A stretch of 42,916 nucleotides of DNA from Candidatus Poseidonia sp. (GCA_030827745.1 JAURDW010000010.1:1-42916); one strand, 5' to 3'. Positions 26,215 to 35,158 are shown, numbered from the stretch's first letter. Numbers and translations: made by a program. The notes: generated by a model not told the origin, from the sequence alone.

Positions 26215-26994
26215 ATGACAAACCTTTGGTCGCCACCGGGACATTGGAACAAAGAGCGCAGAGCAGCGCACGACCGCTCCATACAATTCGTGAGGGACAT
26301 TGCACATCAGTCACCTCACATCCACATCGATTTTCCCAAAGCCATCATTCCTGGGCTCTTTATTCGTGGGGTCTCGGGACGATGGTACAAAATTGACATC
26401 ACCATTCACGAACAAGAAGAATGGGTTCGAGGGGTTGGGTTCATCGATGAGACCGTGTTTAGCCTTCATGTCAGCGGCGCAGTGTACAAGAAGGACTTGA
26501 TTGAAGAAAACCTCTACGAGACTTCCATCTGTATCCATCCCCACGCTGAAGGTCAAAACCTCCCTGTCGGCGACCAGATCGCCGCCTTGGCCCTCTCGCT
26601 GCGCAACGACCGGGTCACTTCGCTCCGCATTCCCCTCCTCGCACAATTTATCGTCACGGAACGAGAGAAACTCAAGGAGATTTACCAGTTTGCCGAGGAG
26701 GGGGTCATGACCGTAGCGGACTTGGACCTCTCGTTTGTTCGAGACGGTTCGGTTGATGTCCAAGACCCGTTTGAAGACGTTTATGGGACTGAATGCGACG
26801 AGCCAACGCCTTCGTTGTTTGAAATCCATGAGGAATGGCTCATGGAAGCTGAATTGCGCGACGAGATAGCCTTTGATGAATGGTTCAAGGACAAGGACCA
26901 TCACTGCACCATCAAAGAAAGCGAAGTCCCTTGGCATCACGACCAAGACAAGATTTGGGCCGTTGAGGACAACTTGCGAAAGGGCAAATCGTGA
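26215..26994 (+). CDS. Hypothetical protein
   Basis: A soluble, acidic protein of about 259 aa from the ATG at 26215; a TTG at 26194 is possible. No family is recognised. The first ~35 residues are basic; residues ~40-160 alternate beta strands and helices (FPKAIIPGLFIRGVSG, KIDITIHEQEEW). The C-terminal third is very acidic and Trp rich (EIHEEWLMEAELRDEIAFDEW, then VPWHHDQDKIWAVED). No signal peptide, membrane segment or Cys-based metal site is seen. It is divergent from mocA-xdhC. The stop is directly adjacent to that of the convergent acyl-CoA dehydrogenase gene. Confidence 0.75.
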   Translation: MTNLWSPPGHWNKERRAAHDRSIQFVRDIAHQSPHIHIDFPKAIIPGLFIRGVSGRWYKIDITIHEQEEWVRGVGFIDETVFSLHVSGAVYKKDLIEENLYETSICIHPHAEGQNLPVGDQIAALALSLRNDRVTSLRIPLLAQFIVTEREKLKEIYQFAEEGVMTVADLDLSFVRDGSVDVQDPFEDVYGTECDEPTPSLFEIHEEWLMEAELRDEIAFDEWFKDKDHHCTIKESEVPWHHDQDKIWAVEDNLRKGKS

Positions 26995-28143
26995 TCAAAG
27001 TCCCTTGGTGATTTCACGGCCGATAATCATGCGCTGAACCTGCGAAGAGCCCTCGTAAATCTGCATCACTTTGGCCCCCCGCATCAATCGGGCCACAGGG
27101 TATTCCTCGGAGTACCCGTACCCGCCGTAGACCTGAACAGCGTCGGTGGTGACCTGCATGGCCATATCAGCAGCGAAGCGCTTGGCATGGGCAGCGGATT
27201 CGGTGTTGCGAACACCCGCGTCGTACTCGGCAGCGGATTTCCATGTCAACATTCGAGCGGCTTCGATGTTCGTCTTCATGTCAGCCAGCATGAACTGGAC
27301 GGCTTGATGTTGATGGAGCGGTTTACCGAACGTGTGCCGCTCGTTGGCGTACTGCAAGGCATGCTCGTAGGCTGCCCTCGCAAGGCCGGTGGCGTGTGCA
27401 GCGATGTTGGGCCGACTCATGTCAAAGGCCTTCATGGCGTTCATCCACCCGCCGGATTCCGAACCTCCGATGAGGTGGTCGGCGGGCACTCTAACGTCGT
27501 CAAAGGAAATCGACCGGGTGTCGGAGCACCGCTGGCCCATGTTGCTCTCCTTCTTTCCGAGAGAAAACCCGGGAGTGTCCTTCTCGACGATGAAGCCCGA
27601 CATACCTCGATAACCGGCGTCTGGGTCGGTTTTGGCGAGGACGAAGAAAAAGTCGGCGTGTCCAGCACCCGTAATCCACATCTTGGATCCGTTGAGGACG
27701 TATTCATCGCCGTCCTTCAAGGCCGTCGTTTTGCAGGCGGCGACGTCCGACCCTGCTCCAGGTTCGGTGACGGCATAGGAGGCAAGCGCTCCTTCTTCGG
27801 CAATACGTCGCAACCAGATTTCTTTCTGATCTTCGGTTGCGCCCGTGATGATGGGGGCGCTTGCAAGGGCAGTGGCGTAGGCAGCGGTGGCAAAACCGGG
27901 GTCCCCCCAGGCAAGTTCTTCGTTCACAAGGACCTCCTCGAACGAACCAAGCCCCGCACCACCGTAGGCCTCAGGGATGTGGAGGTTCAGCAGCCCCATC
28001 TCATGAGCCGCCTGAATGGTTTCTTTGGGATAATGGGCGGCTTCGTCCCAATGCTCTGCATTGGGCCGGACTTCGTCAACCACAAACTCGTGGGCGAGTT
28101 CCTTGAGCATGGCTTGCATTTCATCCAGTTGGAAGTCCACCAT
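26995..28143 (-). CDS. Acyl-CoA dehydrogenase
   Basis: A 382-aa FAD enzyme catalysing alpha,beta-dehydrogenation of acyl-CoA. Motifs: YAVTEPGAGSD (FAD and acyl-CoA binding), the substrate-binding stretch around MSRPNIAAHATGLA, QVYGGYGYSEEYPVARLMRGA, and the catalytic base Glu364 in IYEGSSQVQRM near the C-terminus, the short-chain/medium-chain layout. The start at 28143 is set by family length; the frame extends upstream to 28206 only with a TTG that overlaps the antiporter stop. Chain length or branched-chain substrate cannot be told. Electron-transfer flavoprotein genes are not in this window. Confidence 0.92.
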   Translation of the reverse strand: MVDFQLDEMQAMLKELAHEFVVDEVRPNAEHWDEAAHYPKETIQAAHEMGLLNLHIPEAYGGAGLGSFEEVLVNEELAWGDPGFATAAYATALASAPIITGATEDQKEIWLRRIAEEGALASYAVTEPGAGSDVAACKTTALKDGDEYVLNGSKMWITGAGHADFFFVLAKTDPDAGYRGMSGFIVEKDTPGFSLGKKESNMGQRCSDTRSISFDDVRVPADHLIGGSESGGWMNAMKAFDMSRPNIAAHATGLARAAYEHALQYANERHTFGKPLHQHQAVQFMLADMKTNIEAARMLTWKSAAEYDAGVRNTESAAHAKRFAADMAMQVTTDAVQVYGGYGYSEEYPVARLMRGAKVMQIYEGSSQVQRMIIGREITKGL

Positions 28144-28202
28144 GAATCGGCGAAGGGTTGCCCCCTTATGAGCGATGTCTTTCAGGTGCGCCGTTGGAGG
28201 CT

Positions 28203-29333
28203 TCAAAGCACCAAGATGCCTTGCCGTTCAGCGACCAGAAGCGCAACAAAGACTGCGTAAATCATGATCAAAATCACACCTTCCCAACGTTTGAATTCGT
28301 ATTGCGAACGCATCATTGCGAGGGCGACACCGGTGCCAATGAACGTCGCTGGGATGATGAGGAAATAGGTCAAGTTGTAACTTGCTTCCGTTAACGCCAG
28401 GGGATGGACCATGGCGGCGAAGCCGATGGAAAGAAGCGGGTCGGTGATGTTGGAACCAATGAGGGTGCCGATAGCGACGCCTTCGCTGCGTTTTGCAGCC
28501 ATGAAAGCGATGGTTAACTCCGGTAAGGAGGTTCCAAGACCTGAAACCGTGGTCCCAATGACGGCGTGGGGGACGTTGAGAGCGTAGGCAAGGTCGCTGG
28601 CGACGTTCACCAAGTGGTGTGCAGCGAATAAGGCCAGCAAGAGGCCAAGTGTCACCATGACGGCGTAGGAGGCCGTGGTCCGGTTCAAACGACGCTCGAC
28701 CGGTTCACCAGAGCTCAGTTCGTCCTCCAGAATTTCCTCCCGATTTGAGAGCAACCAGTAGATGTAGGCGATGTACAACGACATCAAAATGGCCCCTTCC
28801 ACGCGATTGAGTTCATCTCCTGTGAAGAGGAAGAACGTGAGCAAGCCAATGGAAGAAAACATGATCATCCCGTCCCGCTTCAGCCAAGAGGGGCGAATTT
28901 TGACCCCACGGAATGCGACGACGACCCCGAGAATCAGCGTGATTTGAACCAAAACCGAACCGTAAATGCCTCCGATGGCCAAGTCTCCGATTTGGGGGTT
29001 GTTGGGTATGTCAGCAGCAGCGGTTGAGGTCACCAAGATTTCGGGGAGCGAGGTCCCGATAGACACGATGGTCAGTCCGATGACAACTTCGGGCAAACCC
29101 GCACGGTAGGCGAGTCCCTTCGCTCCTTCGATGAAAATATCCGCTGATTTGATGAGCAACAACAGGGCCATGGTGAGCAAAGCGAGTGAGAAGAGATGGT
29201 CGTTGTTGGACGAGCCTTCAACCGTTGAGCGGAGAAGGACAATGCCGAGGAAAAGCGCCCCGTTCAGGACGAGAGTGTTGCTCAAAACAAGTTGGGGGAT
29301 GCCCATGACACCGCTCGTCTGTTCACCCTCCAT
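28203..29333 (-). CDS. Ca2+/cation antiporter (CaCA family, YrbG-like)
   Basis: A 376-aa membrane exchanger with about 10 hydrophobic segments. The two alpha repeats are clear: GTSLPEILVTSTAA and GTSLPELTIAFMAAK. The second repeat continues as GTLIGSNITD, as usual. The first instead reads GGIYGSVLVQ where GNxxGSNIxN is typical, so the conserved Asn region is changed. The Glu in GTSLPE of both repeats is kept. Likely exchanges Ca2+ for Na+ or H+. The ATG at 29333 was chosen; one at 29306 is also possible. It is divergent from the aquaporin and precedes acyl-CoA dehydrogenase. Confidence 0.88.
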   Translation of the reverse strand: MEGEQTSGVMGIPQLVLSNTLVLNGALFLGIVLLRSTVEGSSNNDHLFSLALLTMALLLLIKSADIFIEGAKGLAYRAGLPEVVIGLTIVSIGTSLPEILVTSTAAADIPNNPQIGDLAIGGIYGSVLVQITLILGVVVAFRGVKIRPSWLKRDGMIMFSSIGLLTFFLFTGDELNRVEGAILMSLYIAYIYWLLSNREEILEDELSSGEPVERRLNRTTASYAVMVTLGLLLALFAAHHLVNVASDLAYALNVPHAVIGTTVSGLGTSLPELTIAFMAAKRSEGVAIGTLIGSNITDPLLSIGFAAMVHPLALTEASYNLTYFLIIPATFIGTGVALAMMRSQYEFKRWEGVILIMIYAVFVALLVAERQGILVL

Positions 29334-29367
29334 AGCGTTTCCAAAGGCCTCCACTTCTTGACCATTC

Positions 29368-29383
29368 CCACCACGTGGGGTGG
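29368..29383. promoter_or_regulatory. Palindromic element in divergent promoter
   Basis: In the 98-bp spacer between the antiporter and aquaporin starts lies CCACCACGTGGGGTGG. The core CCACGTGG is a perfect 8-bp palindrome and the flanks extend it imperfectly. It is centrally placed and could bind a regulator shared by both genes. No BRE/TATA could be fixed, and function is unproven. Confidence 0.25.
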
Positions 29384-29431
29384 CCGTTTGCAAGGGGGAA
29401 GGCTATCAGCCTCTTCTTCCTCCAAAAGCCG

Positions 29432-30043
29432 ATGCAAAAGGCCGTTGCGGGTGAATTCCTCGGGACCGCCCTGATGGTAGGCGTGGGTTGCGGGAGCGTG
29501 GCGCTCGGTGCAAGCCACCTCGCCGTCTCTATGACCTTTGGAGCGGTGGTCACGTTGGCCATTCTGTTGTTTGGACCTTGGAGCGGGGCCCACATCAACC
29601 CCGCCGTTTCACTGGCTTTTTGGCGTTCAGGTGACCTGCCGTCCAACCGGCTCCTTCCGTATTGGTTGGCCCAGTGCACAGGTGCCTTGCTCGCCTCATG
29701 GACGGTTCAAGCCGCAGCGCCGACGACCGTTTCGCCCTCGTTGACCTTGCTGGAGGGTTTTCTCATCGAAGTCGGCATCACAGCACTGTTGATGCTGAGC
29801 ATTTTCGCCGTCCTTCGTCGAACGGAACACCGAGTTCTTATCGCTGCTTGGGTGGGAGGGACGGTGGCTGTGTTGGCCTTCCTCGCCGGCCCGCTCACAG
29901 GCGCCAGCATGAACCCTGCACGTACGTTTGGACCGAACCTTCTTTCGGGGATGTGGGCGACGTTGCCGTTCTTTTTTGTGTCGACAGCGCTGGGTGCTTG
30001 GCTTGCGGTGGATCTGGACCGTCGACTTCACCGTCTTCGTTGA
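29432..30043 (+). CDS. Aquaporin (MIP family)
   Basis: A 203-aa channel, a little short for the family (usual 225-270). Six membrane segments and both NPA boxes are present: SGAHINPAVSLA and TGASMNPARTFGP. The residue after the second NPAR is Thr rather than Asp, and the following FGP is the water-channel form rather than the glycerol-facilitator form. So a water-selective aquaporin is likely, although small uncharged solutes cannot be excluded. The start at 29432 is set by family length; upstream residues are not hydrophobic. Its stop lies 2 bp from that of the convergent E1 gene. Confidence 0.9.
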   Translation: MQKAVAGEFLGTALMVGVGCGSVALGASHLAVSMTFGAVVTLAILLFGPWSGAHINPAVSLAFWRSGDLPSNRLLPYWLAQCTGALLASWTVQAAAPTTVSPSLTLLEGFLIEVGITALLMLSIFAVLRRTEHRVLIAAWVGGTVAVLAFLAGPLTGASMNPARTFGPNLLSGMWATLPFFFVSTALGAWLAVDLDRRLHRLR

Positions 30044-30045
30044 GG

Positions 30046-32706
30046 TCAGGCGTTGGTGGTGACTTTGAGCACTTCAATGACATGTTCAAGCGACGGAACG
30101 GTGTGATTTTCCAACGGCGGTGAGAACGGGACGGGGGTGTCAAGGGCACCGATGACCACGGGCGCGGCTTCGAGTTCGTAAAAACAGGATTCCAAGATGC
30201 GGGATTGAACCGTGTGGCCCAAGCCTCCGGACCATTGCCCTTCTTGGAGAACGACCAAGCGACCTGTGCGTTGAACGGAGGTGATGCAGGTTTCGGCATC
30301 AAACGGTAAAAGCGTCCGCAAATCAACCACCTCAACTTCAATGCCAACGGAGGCCATTGATTCAGCGGCTTCCAGTGCAACGTGAACCATGGCCCCCCAC
30401 GTGACGAGGGTGACATCACGGCCGCCTCGAATAACGGCTGCTCGACCAATTTTGTAGGGCGTCCCTGCCTCGACGTGGCGCTGAACAGTGGCGGTGTCCA
30501 CCTCTTGATTGATGTTCATTCCCCAACCCGTCCGGCCACCTCGCAAACCGTAGAGGCCAATGTGTTCAAGCATCAAAACCGGGTCAGGGAGGTTTGCACC
30601 CTCCACCAGCAAATCGTACGCGTCTTGCGGCGTTCCCGGGGCGAGGACCACCAAGCCAGGGTCGTTGGCGAACCACGATTCAATCATGTTGGCATGAAAA
30701 GGACCTGAGCGTGTGCGCGCTCCGAGCGGAATGCGGACGGTCATCGGGCAATCAGCTCCCCAGCGCCACCGCAGCATCGAGGCGTTGTTGACCAGCGCAT
30801 TGTAGCCCAGAGCTGCAAAACCACCAAACTGAATTTCCACCATGGGTTTCATGCCCGAAAGGGCTGCACCAACGCCGGTGTGGACGATGATGGCCTCGCA
30901 CAACGGCATGTCGATGAGTTTGTCATCATGGCCGGCGTTCTTCAGGGCCATGTTCATGCCGAAGGCCCCAGCAACTTCCATGTCTTCGCCGATAAAGACG
31001 CAATCGTCGCCGTGCATCGTGGCGATATCGGCCATGGCTTGTTGAATGGCACGGGCGTACGTCCATCCGCCTTTTTCGGCATAGGACCACGCTTGTTCAC
31101 CAGGTTCGAGCGGTGCGATGGTCGGAGTCGGTTGGATGGTCCCAGCGACGCGCTGAAGGTGATGGGCGTGGGTGTCGGCATCGTTGATGGACGTGACGCC
31201 TTTCGTGACGGTGTGAGGTTCGGGCCAGGCCATGGCCAAGAGTTCGTCGTGAGCGGCAGCCACCGCCTCTTCTTCCTCGGATTCCATGGCAGCAAGAAGC
31301 GATTCCTCCACACCCATCTCGAGCAACAACGCACGATGGGTAGGGACCGGGTCTTTTGCCTCCCAATAGGCCAGTAACTCTCGGTCAACGTATCCCGGAG
31401 GGGTGCCGCTTGGGTTGCCCAAGTAAAGGTCGTCGTGGTGATGGGCGTGGCCGCACCCCCGCATGGTTTCAACGTGAATCAAGGTCGGGCCGCCTCCTGC
31501 CATGGAAAACTCACGAGCGACGGCGGTTGAGGCGTGCCATGCGGCGGGATCTGAACCATCAATGGTCCACGCAGGGAAGCCCATCGCTCGCGCTTTGTCG
31601 GCCCAAAGTTCGACGCCCGATTGTTTTGCAGGAGGCGTGTCGAGGGCGATTTGGTTGTTCTGTAAAATGTAAGTAATCGGCAAGCCTCGAGCGCCAGCGA
31701 GGTTCATGGCCTCCCAAAACTCCCCGCTTGACGACGACCCCTCGCCGATGCAAGCCACGTGAAAGCGATCGAGTCCTTGACGCCATCCAGCGAACGCCAG
31801 TCCTGTCATGGTGGCGCTGGCGATAGGAAGGGGGGCGGTGGGGGGCAAAACCCCGACGTGCCAAGCACCCACATGCAAATCACGCCCACCAGCGTCCTCC
31901 CACCCGCCGTTTTGATTTGATTTGACCTTCCCGAGGTTGGCCGCCATCACGTCCAGCGGGGTGTCCCCCATCGCAAGACCCAACCCGATGTCCCGAATCA
32001 TGGGGGCCACGACATCGCCGTCGTACCCTGCTCCGGGGCGAGCGTCGCGAGGAGCGTTCGGTTGCCTGCGCAGTGCTGTGGCGACAGCAACGACGGCTTC
32101 CTGCCACGTTGAACGGAACCCTTTGCCTCCGAAGCGGCCGCCATCGGGTGTCTCCACGCCTTCAGCAAACATGGATTTCAGAGCGGTGTCAAGAGCTCGA
32201 GTTCGGGTCATGAAACGCTGCCATTCCAACCGGTGGTCCACGGTGATGGCCATGTAATGGGCCAAACGGCGCATCATCAGGCGAAGGTCAATGAGGAAAT
32301 GCGTCCGCCGACGTTCAAGCATCAGCGTCATGCTGCGCCGGGGGATAACCTCGCGCTCGAGTTCATCGCTGAGCGTGGCGTTCATTTGTTTCTTCAAGCC
32401 CCTTTCAAGACCCTCAACAAAGCGTTCGGAAAAGGTCCGCCATGACGGGCCTTCAAAGGTCTCGGGTTCGGCACCGATCATGTCGTCCCAAACATTGGCG
32501 ACCAGAAACAAATGAGCATCGTGTTGCTGAGCAACGAAACCCAAAACTTCGCTTCTGGCTGCCGTCGCCGGCAAGGGGCGAACGAAGTCAAGCGGGTGCT
32601 CGGGCCTCCAATCCTGACCAAAAATTTCTGGAAGGTCACCCTGTGCCATGGTCTGCCCCGCCCCTCCCAAGGGATGGGTGGTTTCAATGCTCTTCTCGCA
32701 GCGCAT
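30046..32706 (-). CDS. Fused alpha-beta E1 component of a 2-oxoacid dehydrogenase
   Basis: About 886 aa from 32706; 867 from an ATG at 32649, the more family-like start. The TPP-binding motif GEGSSSSGEFWEAMN through LQNNQ lies ~300 residues in. The beta half begins around residue 525 (WTYARAIQQAMADI, FIGEDMEVAGAFG, DMPLCEAIIV, EIQFGGFA). Such E1 enzymes decarboxylate pyruvate or branched-chain 2-oxoacids with E2 and E3 partners. Here alpha and beta are one polypeptide, and ~200 N-terminal residues of partly helical, Arg-rich sequence precede the usual alpha core. No E2 or E3 gene is in the window. Substrate unresolved. It is cotranscribed with an MFS transporter. Confidence 0.85.
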   Translation of the reverse strand: MRCEKSIETTHPLGGAGQTMAQGDLPEIFGQDWRPEHPLDFVRPLPATAARSEVLGFVAQQHDAHLFLVANVWDDMIGAEPETFEGPSWRTFSERFVEGLERGLKKQMNATLSDELEREVIPRRSMTLMLERRRTHFLIDLRLMMRRLAHYMAITVDHRLEWQRFMTRTRALDTALKSMFAEGVETPDGGRFGGKGFRSTWQEAVVAVATALRRQPNAPRDARPGAGYDGDVVAPMIRDIGLGLAMGDTPLDVMAANLGKVKSNQNGGWEDAGGRDLHVGAWHVGVLPPTAPLPIASATMTGLAFAGWRQGLDRFHVACIGEGSSSSGEFWEAMNLAGARGLPITYILQNNQIALDTPPAKQSGVELWADKARAMGFPAWTIDGSDPAAWHASTAVAREFSMAGGGPTLIHVETMRGCGHAHHHDDLYLGNPSGTPPGYVDRELLAYWEAKDPVPTHRALLLEMGVEESLLAAMESEEEEAVAAAHDELLAMAWPEPHTVTKGVTSINDADTHAHHLQRVAGTIQPTPTIAPLEPGEQAWSYAEKGGWTYARAIQQAMADIATMHGDDCVFIGEDMEVAGAFGMNMALKNAGHDDKLIDMPLCEAIIVHTGVGAALSGMKPMVEIQFGGFAALGYNALVNNASMLRWRWGADCPMTVRIPLGARTRSGPFHANMIESWFANDPGLVVLAPGTPQDAYDLLVEGANLPDPVLMLEHIGLYGLRGGRTGWGMNINQEVDTATVQRHVEAGTPYKIGRAAVIRGGRDVTLVTWGAMVHVALEAAESMASVGIEVEVVDLRTLLPFDAETCITSVQRTGRLVVLQEGQWSGGLGHTVQSRILESCFYELEAAPVVIGALDTPVPFSPPLENHTVPSLEHVIEVLKVTTNA

Positions 32707-32725
32707 GGAAGCGAGGGGCTCCTGC

Positions 32726-33976
32726 TCAAAGTTGACGTTTCTGAATTTCTGTTTCGTAACAATCTCGCAAGACCTCACGGTTGCTCAACGTGATGAACAA
32801 CGCCCCCGCCGCAGGAACGGCGAGGCCCCCGAGCGCCAGCGCCCAAGAACCGAACAGGTCGAAGACGGGGCCTACCAGCAACGGTCCGAGAATGGTACCC
32901 GCTGCCCACGCAGCGCCAAAGACGCCGAACGCCAAGCCAGGGTTGCCTTCGCCCAACGCTCGGTTGGTCGCTGTATCGATCATCGGCAACATGGGAATTT
33001 GTGCCGCAGCGATGGAGAATTGGAAAACGCCGAGCAAGCCAATCATCGCAAACACGGCCATGTCCCCCTCAAGCAACGCACCGGTGGCGCCCACTCCGAG
33101 CAGCGAGAGAACCACGAACGTCCATCCGATGACCATGTAACGGGTCGGTCCTTTCTGGTCAACAAGCCGACCCCAGACCACCGAACCGATGCCCTGCATC
33201 AACACCATCACCAAGAGAACGCCGCCAATTTGGGCTGAAGAGAGCCCCAACGTGTCGTTGAGAAAAAGCGGAACACCGGCCTCCAACGCCCCCGTGGCCA
33301 CCGTCGTGATGGCCAACAAAACACCCACCCGAAACAAAATGGCATCTTGAAAGAACACACGAATGGAAACCGAGGCTGAACTCCCCTCAAGGGGTCCTCC
33401 AATTTCCTTCCTCGCCAGAACCACCAGCGGGACAACAGCAAGCGTGAGGCAGCCCAACGCTGCGAAAGCCCATGCCTCCCCCCACGTGAACAAGAAACCG
33501 CCCAAAACCGGTCCAAACAGACCACCGATGGCTGCGATGCCGAGCAATTTTCCTGCCTGCTCTCCAAACCGCGTTGGCCAAAGCTGGGATGCAGAAGCAA
33601 GGCCAGCTGTCATGATGGTTGCGCCTGATGCCCCGTGCAACAGACGAGCGAGAGCGAGAAGGGCAAACGGACGACCCACCCATTCCTTGGTGGCCACGAC
33701 ATACAACCCGCTTGAAGCCGCCAGCAAAACCAAACTTACCGCAACGGTGCGACCGGCCCCGTGGCGGTCGGTGATGCGACCGGTGAGCGGGCCGAACAGA
33801 AACAACGGAACGGCCCAAAGAGAAACAAGAAGCGTGGCCTGGGTCGCATTCAAGGAAAATTGGGTCTGCCATGCGGGAAGGATGGGAACGATGAAGGCGT
33901 AGCCGAGAAAATTGACAAAAAAAGCGAAGAAAAGGGCCATGAAAGCCTTTTGATGCGAAGACTCGAGGGTGCTCAC
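32726..33976 (-). CDS. MFS transporter
   Basis: A 416-aa major facilitator with 12 predicted membrane segments. MFS signatures: GPLTGRITDRHGAGRTV between helices 2 and 3 (the GxxxDrxGrr loop), and the repeated loop VVWGRLVDQKGPTRYMV in the second half. It resembles drug/metabolite exporters of the DHA1 type, but the substrate cannot be told. The start is GTG at 33976, overlapping the receiver gene stop in GTGA, with a ggaggagga ribosome site. Part of the same minus-strand run as the fused E1. Confidence 0.85.
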   Translation of the reverse strand: MSTLESSHQKAFMALFFAFFVNFLGYAFIVPILPAWQTQFSLNATQATLLVSLWAVPLFLFGPLTGRITDRHGAGRTVAVSLVLLAASSGLYVVATKEWVGRPFALLALARLLHGASGATIMTAGLASASQLWPTRFGEQAGKLLGIAAIGGLFGPVLGGFLFTWGEAWAFAALGCLTLAVVPLVVLARKEIGGPLEGSSASVSIRVFFQDAILFRVGVLLAITTVATGALEAGVPLFLNDTLGLSSAQIGGVLLVMVLMQGIGSVVWGRLVDQKGPTRYMVIGWTFVVLSLLGVGATGALLEGDMAVFAMIGLLGVFQFSIAAAQIPMLPMIDTATNRALGEGNPGLAFGVFGAAWAAGTILGPLLVGPVFDLFGSWALALGGLAVPAAGALFITLSNREVLRDCYETEIQKRQL

Positions 33977-35067
33977 TCCTCCTCCTCCTTTGCGGGGAGG
34001 GCTTCGAGGATGTCGCTGGCCAATCGTTCCGCATCCTCAATCTGTGTGAGCAACGTGAGATCCGAAAGAGCCCCCGGGCGTTGCAGCGAGGTCATCAGTT
34101 CGAGGATAACCTCGGCCGAGAGACGGGTGAATTCCACCGTTTCGGGGTCGAGCCCGACCTTGTCTTGGTCAGAAAGCAGGGCCACATATTCCGGTTCTTC
34201 CGAAAGGATGCCTTCCATGGCGTTCTCAACATCTCGGGCGATGTCTTCTGCTTGACGCTCAAGGATGTCCTCCATCGAACTTTTCATACCGAGGTTGGTT
34301 GTGTTTGACGCAGGAGTTTCACCCAAAGTCGCGCCTTTGCTGAGATTCTTGAACGAGGGAGAGGGGCTTGAGGCGACGGTTTGGTCGCTTCCACTGGAGA
34401 GCGGTGCCGAAGAAATGGCGCCTTCGCCAGCACCCACCAGACGATTCAAGGCTAAGCGAAGCATTTCGGTCAGTGTGGCGGTGCTGACGCTCGCCTCCTC
34501 CTCGAGAGTCGTACCCTCATCGCCCATTTGTTCACGAAGTGAAGCGACAAATGCATCGTCGATGTTTCCGGATTCCACCAAACGGCGAAGCATGGGCATG
34601 GCCCACTGGCTGTCGTTTACGGTCGTGCCCACATCAAAACGAGGTGCACTGAAACCGCCGCCACCGGATGGCGCAACTTCGGCTGGTGGCGGGACAAATT
34701 GCTTGGAAGCGTGGCGCTGAATATGGGCGATGAGTTGGTTCATATCCACGGGCTTTCCAATCACCTCGGCAACACCCGCCATGGCTGCCGAAGCCAAGTA
34801 ATCGGGAGCCGTTGTTCGGGAAAGAACCACCACACGGGTGGCGTTCCGAAACTTGGATTGACCGGACAAACGCTGACTCGTGTCCAAGGCACTGCCTTGC
34901 GCCCACTCGCCCTCGAGCAGAAGAACATCAGGCAAGACCGCCCCCGCAGTCGCCTCGGCTTGAGCAAGGGTGCTCAACCTGGTCACTTCGAACCCTTGTC
35001 GGTCGAAGGTGTTGGCAAGAAGGTTGCGTCTGCCTTCGTTCTCATCTGCGATGATGATGCTGGCCAT
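33973..35067 (-). CDS. Degenerate receiver-domain protein
   Basis: A 364-aa soluble protein. Residues 1-120 have the CheY-like receiver fold: acidic pair Asp8-Glu9 (IIIADENE), conserved Ser83 (VVLSRTT) and Lys105 (VIGKPVD). At the phosphorylation position the expected Asp is Glu52 (DVLLLEGEW), so phosphorylation in the usual way is unlikely. The rest is Ser/Ala/Pro-rich linker and a predicted helical C-terminal region (AEVILELMTSLQRPG onward), which I do not recognise. It could be a scaffold or a constitutively 'on'-like regulator. It heads an operon with the MFS transporter and fused E1, sharing a promoter region divergent from the K+ channel. Confidence 0.8.
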   Translation of the reverse strand: MASIIIADENEGRRNLLANTFDRQGFEVTRLSTLAQAEATAGAVLPDVLLLEGEWAQGSALDTSQRLSGQSKFRNATRVVVLSRTTAPDYLASAAMAGVAEVIGKPVDMNQLIAHIQRHASKQFVPPPAEVAPSGGGGFSAPRFDVGTTVNDSQWAMPMLRRLVESGNIDDAFVASLREQMGDEGTTLEEEASVSTATLTEMLRLALNRLVGAGEGAISSAPLSSGSDQTVASSPSPSFKNLSKGATLGETPASNTTNLGMKSSMEDILERQAEDIARDVENAMEGILSEEPEYVALLSDQDKVGLDPETVEFTRLSAEVILELMTSLQRPGALSDLTLLTQIEDAERLASDILEALPAKEEEE

Positions 35068-35146
35068 GACCCCCCCTCCGTTGCAAAAGGGGAATGAAAG
35101 TCGCTATCAACCTCTCCCCTTCAAGCGAAGCCGGGGGCTGATTTTG

Positions 35147-35158
35147 GGTTTGGAAACC
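35147..35158. promoter_or_regulatory. Dyad GGTTTGGAAACC in divergent spacer
   Basis: The 12-bp sequence GGTTTGGAAACC has five-base arms around a two-base centre. It lies between the receiver-protein start (35067) and the K+ channel start (35218), about 60 bp before the latter. It could be an operator; no other support. Confidence 0.2.

Noticed and set aside
27187-28260. A 357-residue + strand frame opposite acyl-CoA dehydrogenase
   Set aside because: Antisense to a well-supported enzyme; composition is Gly/Val rich without known motifs.
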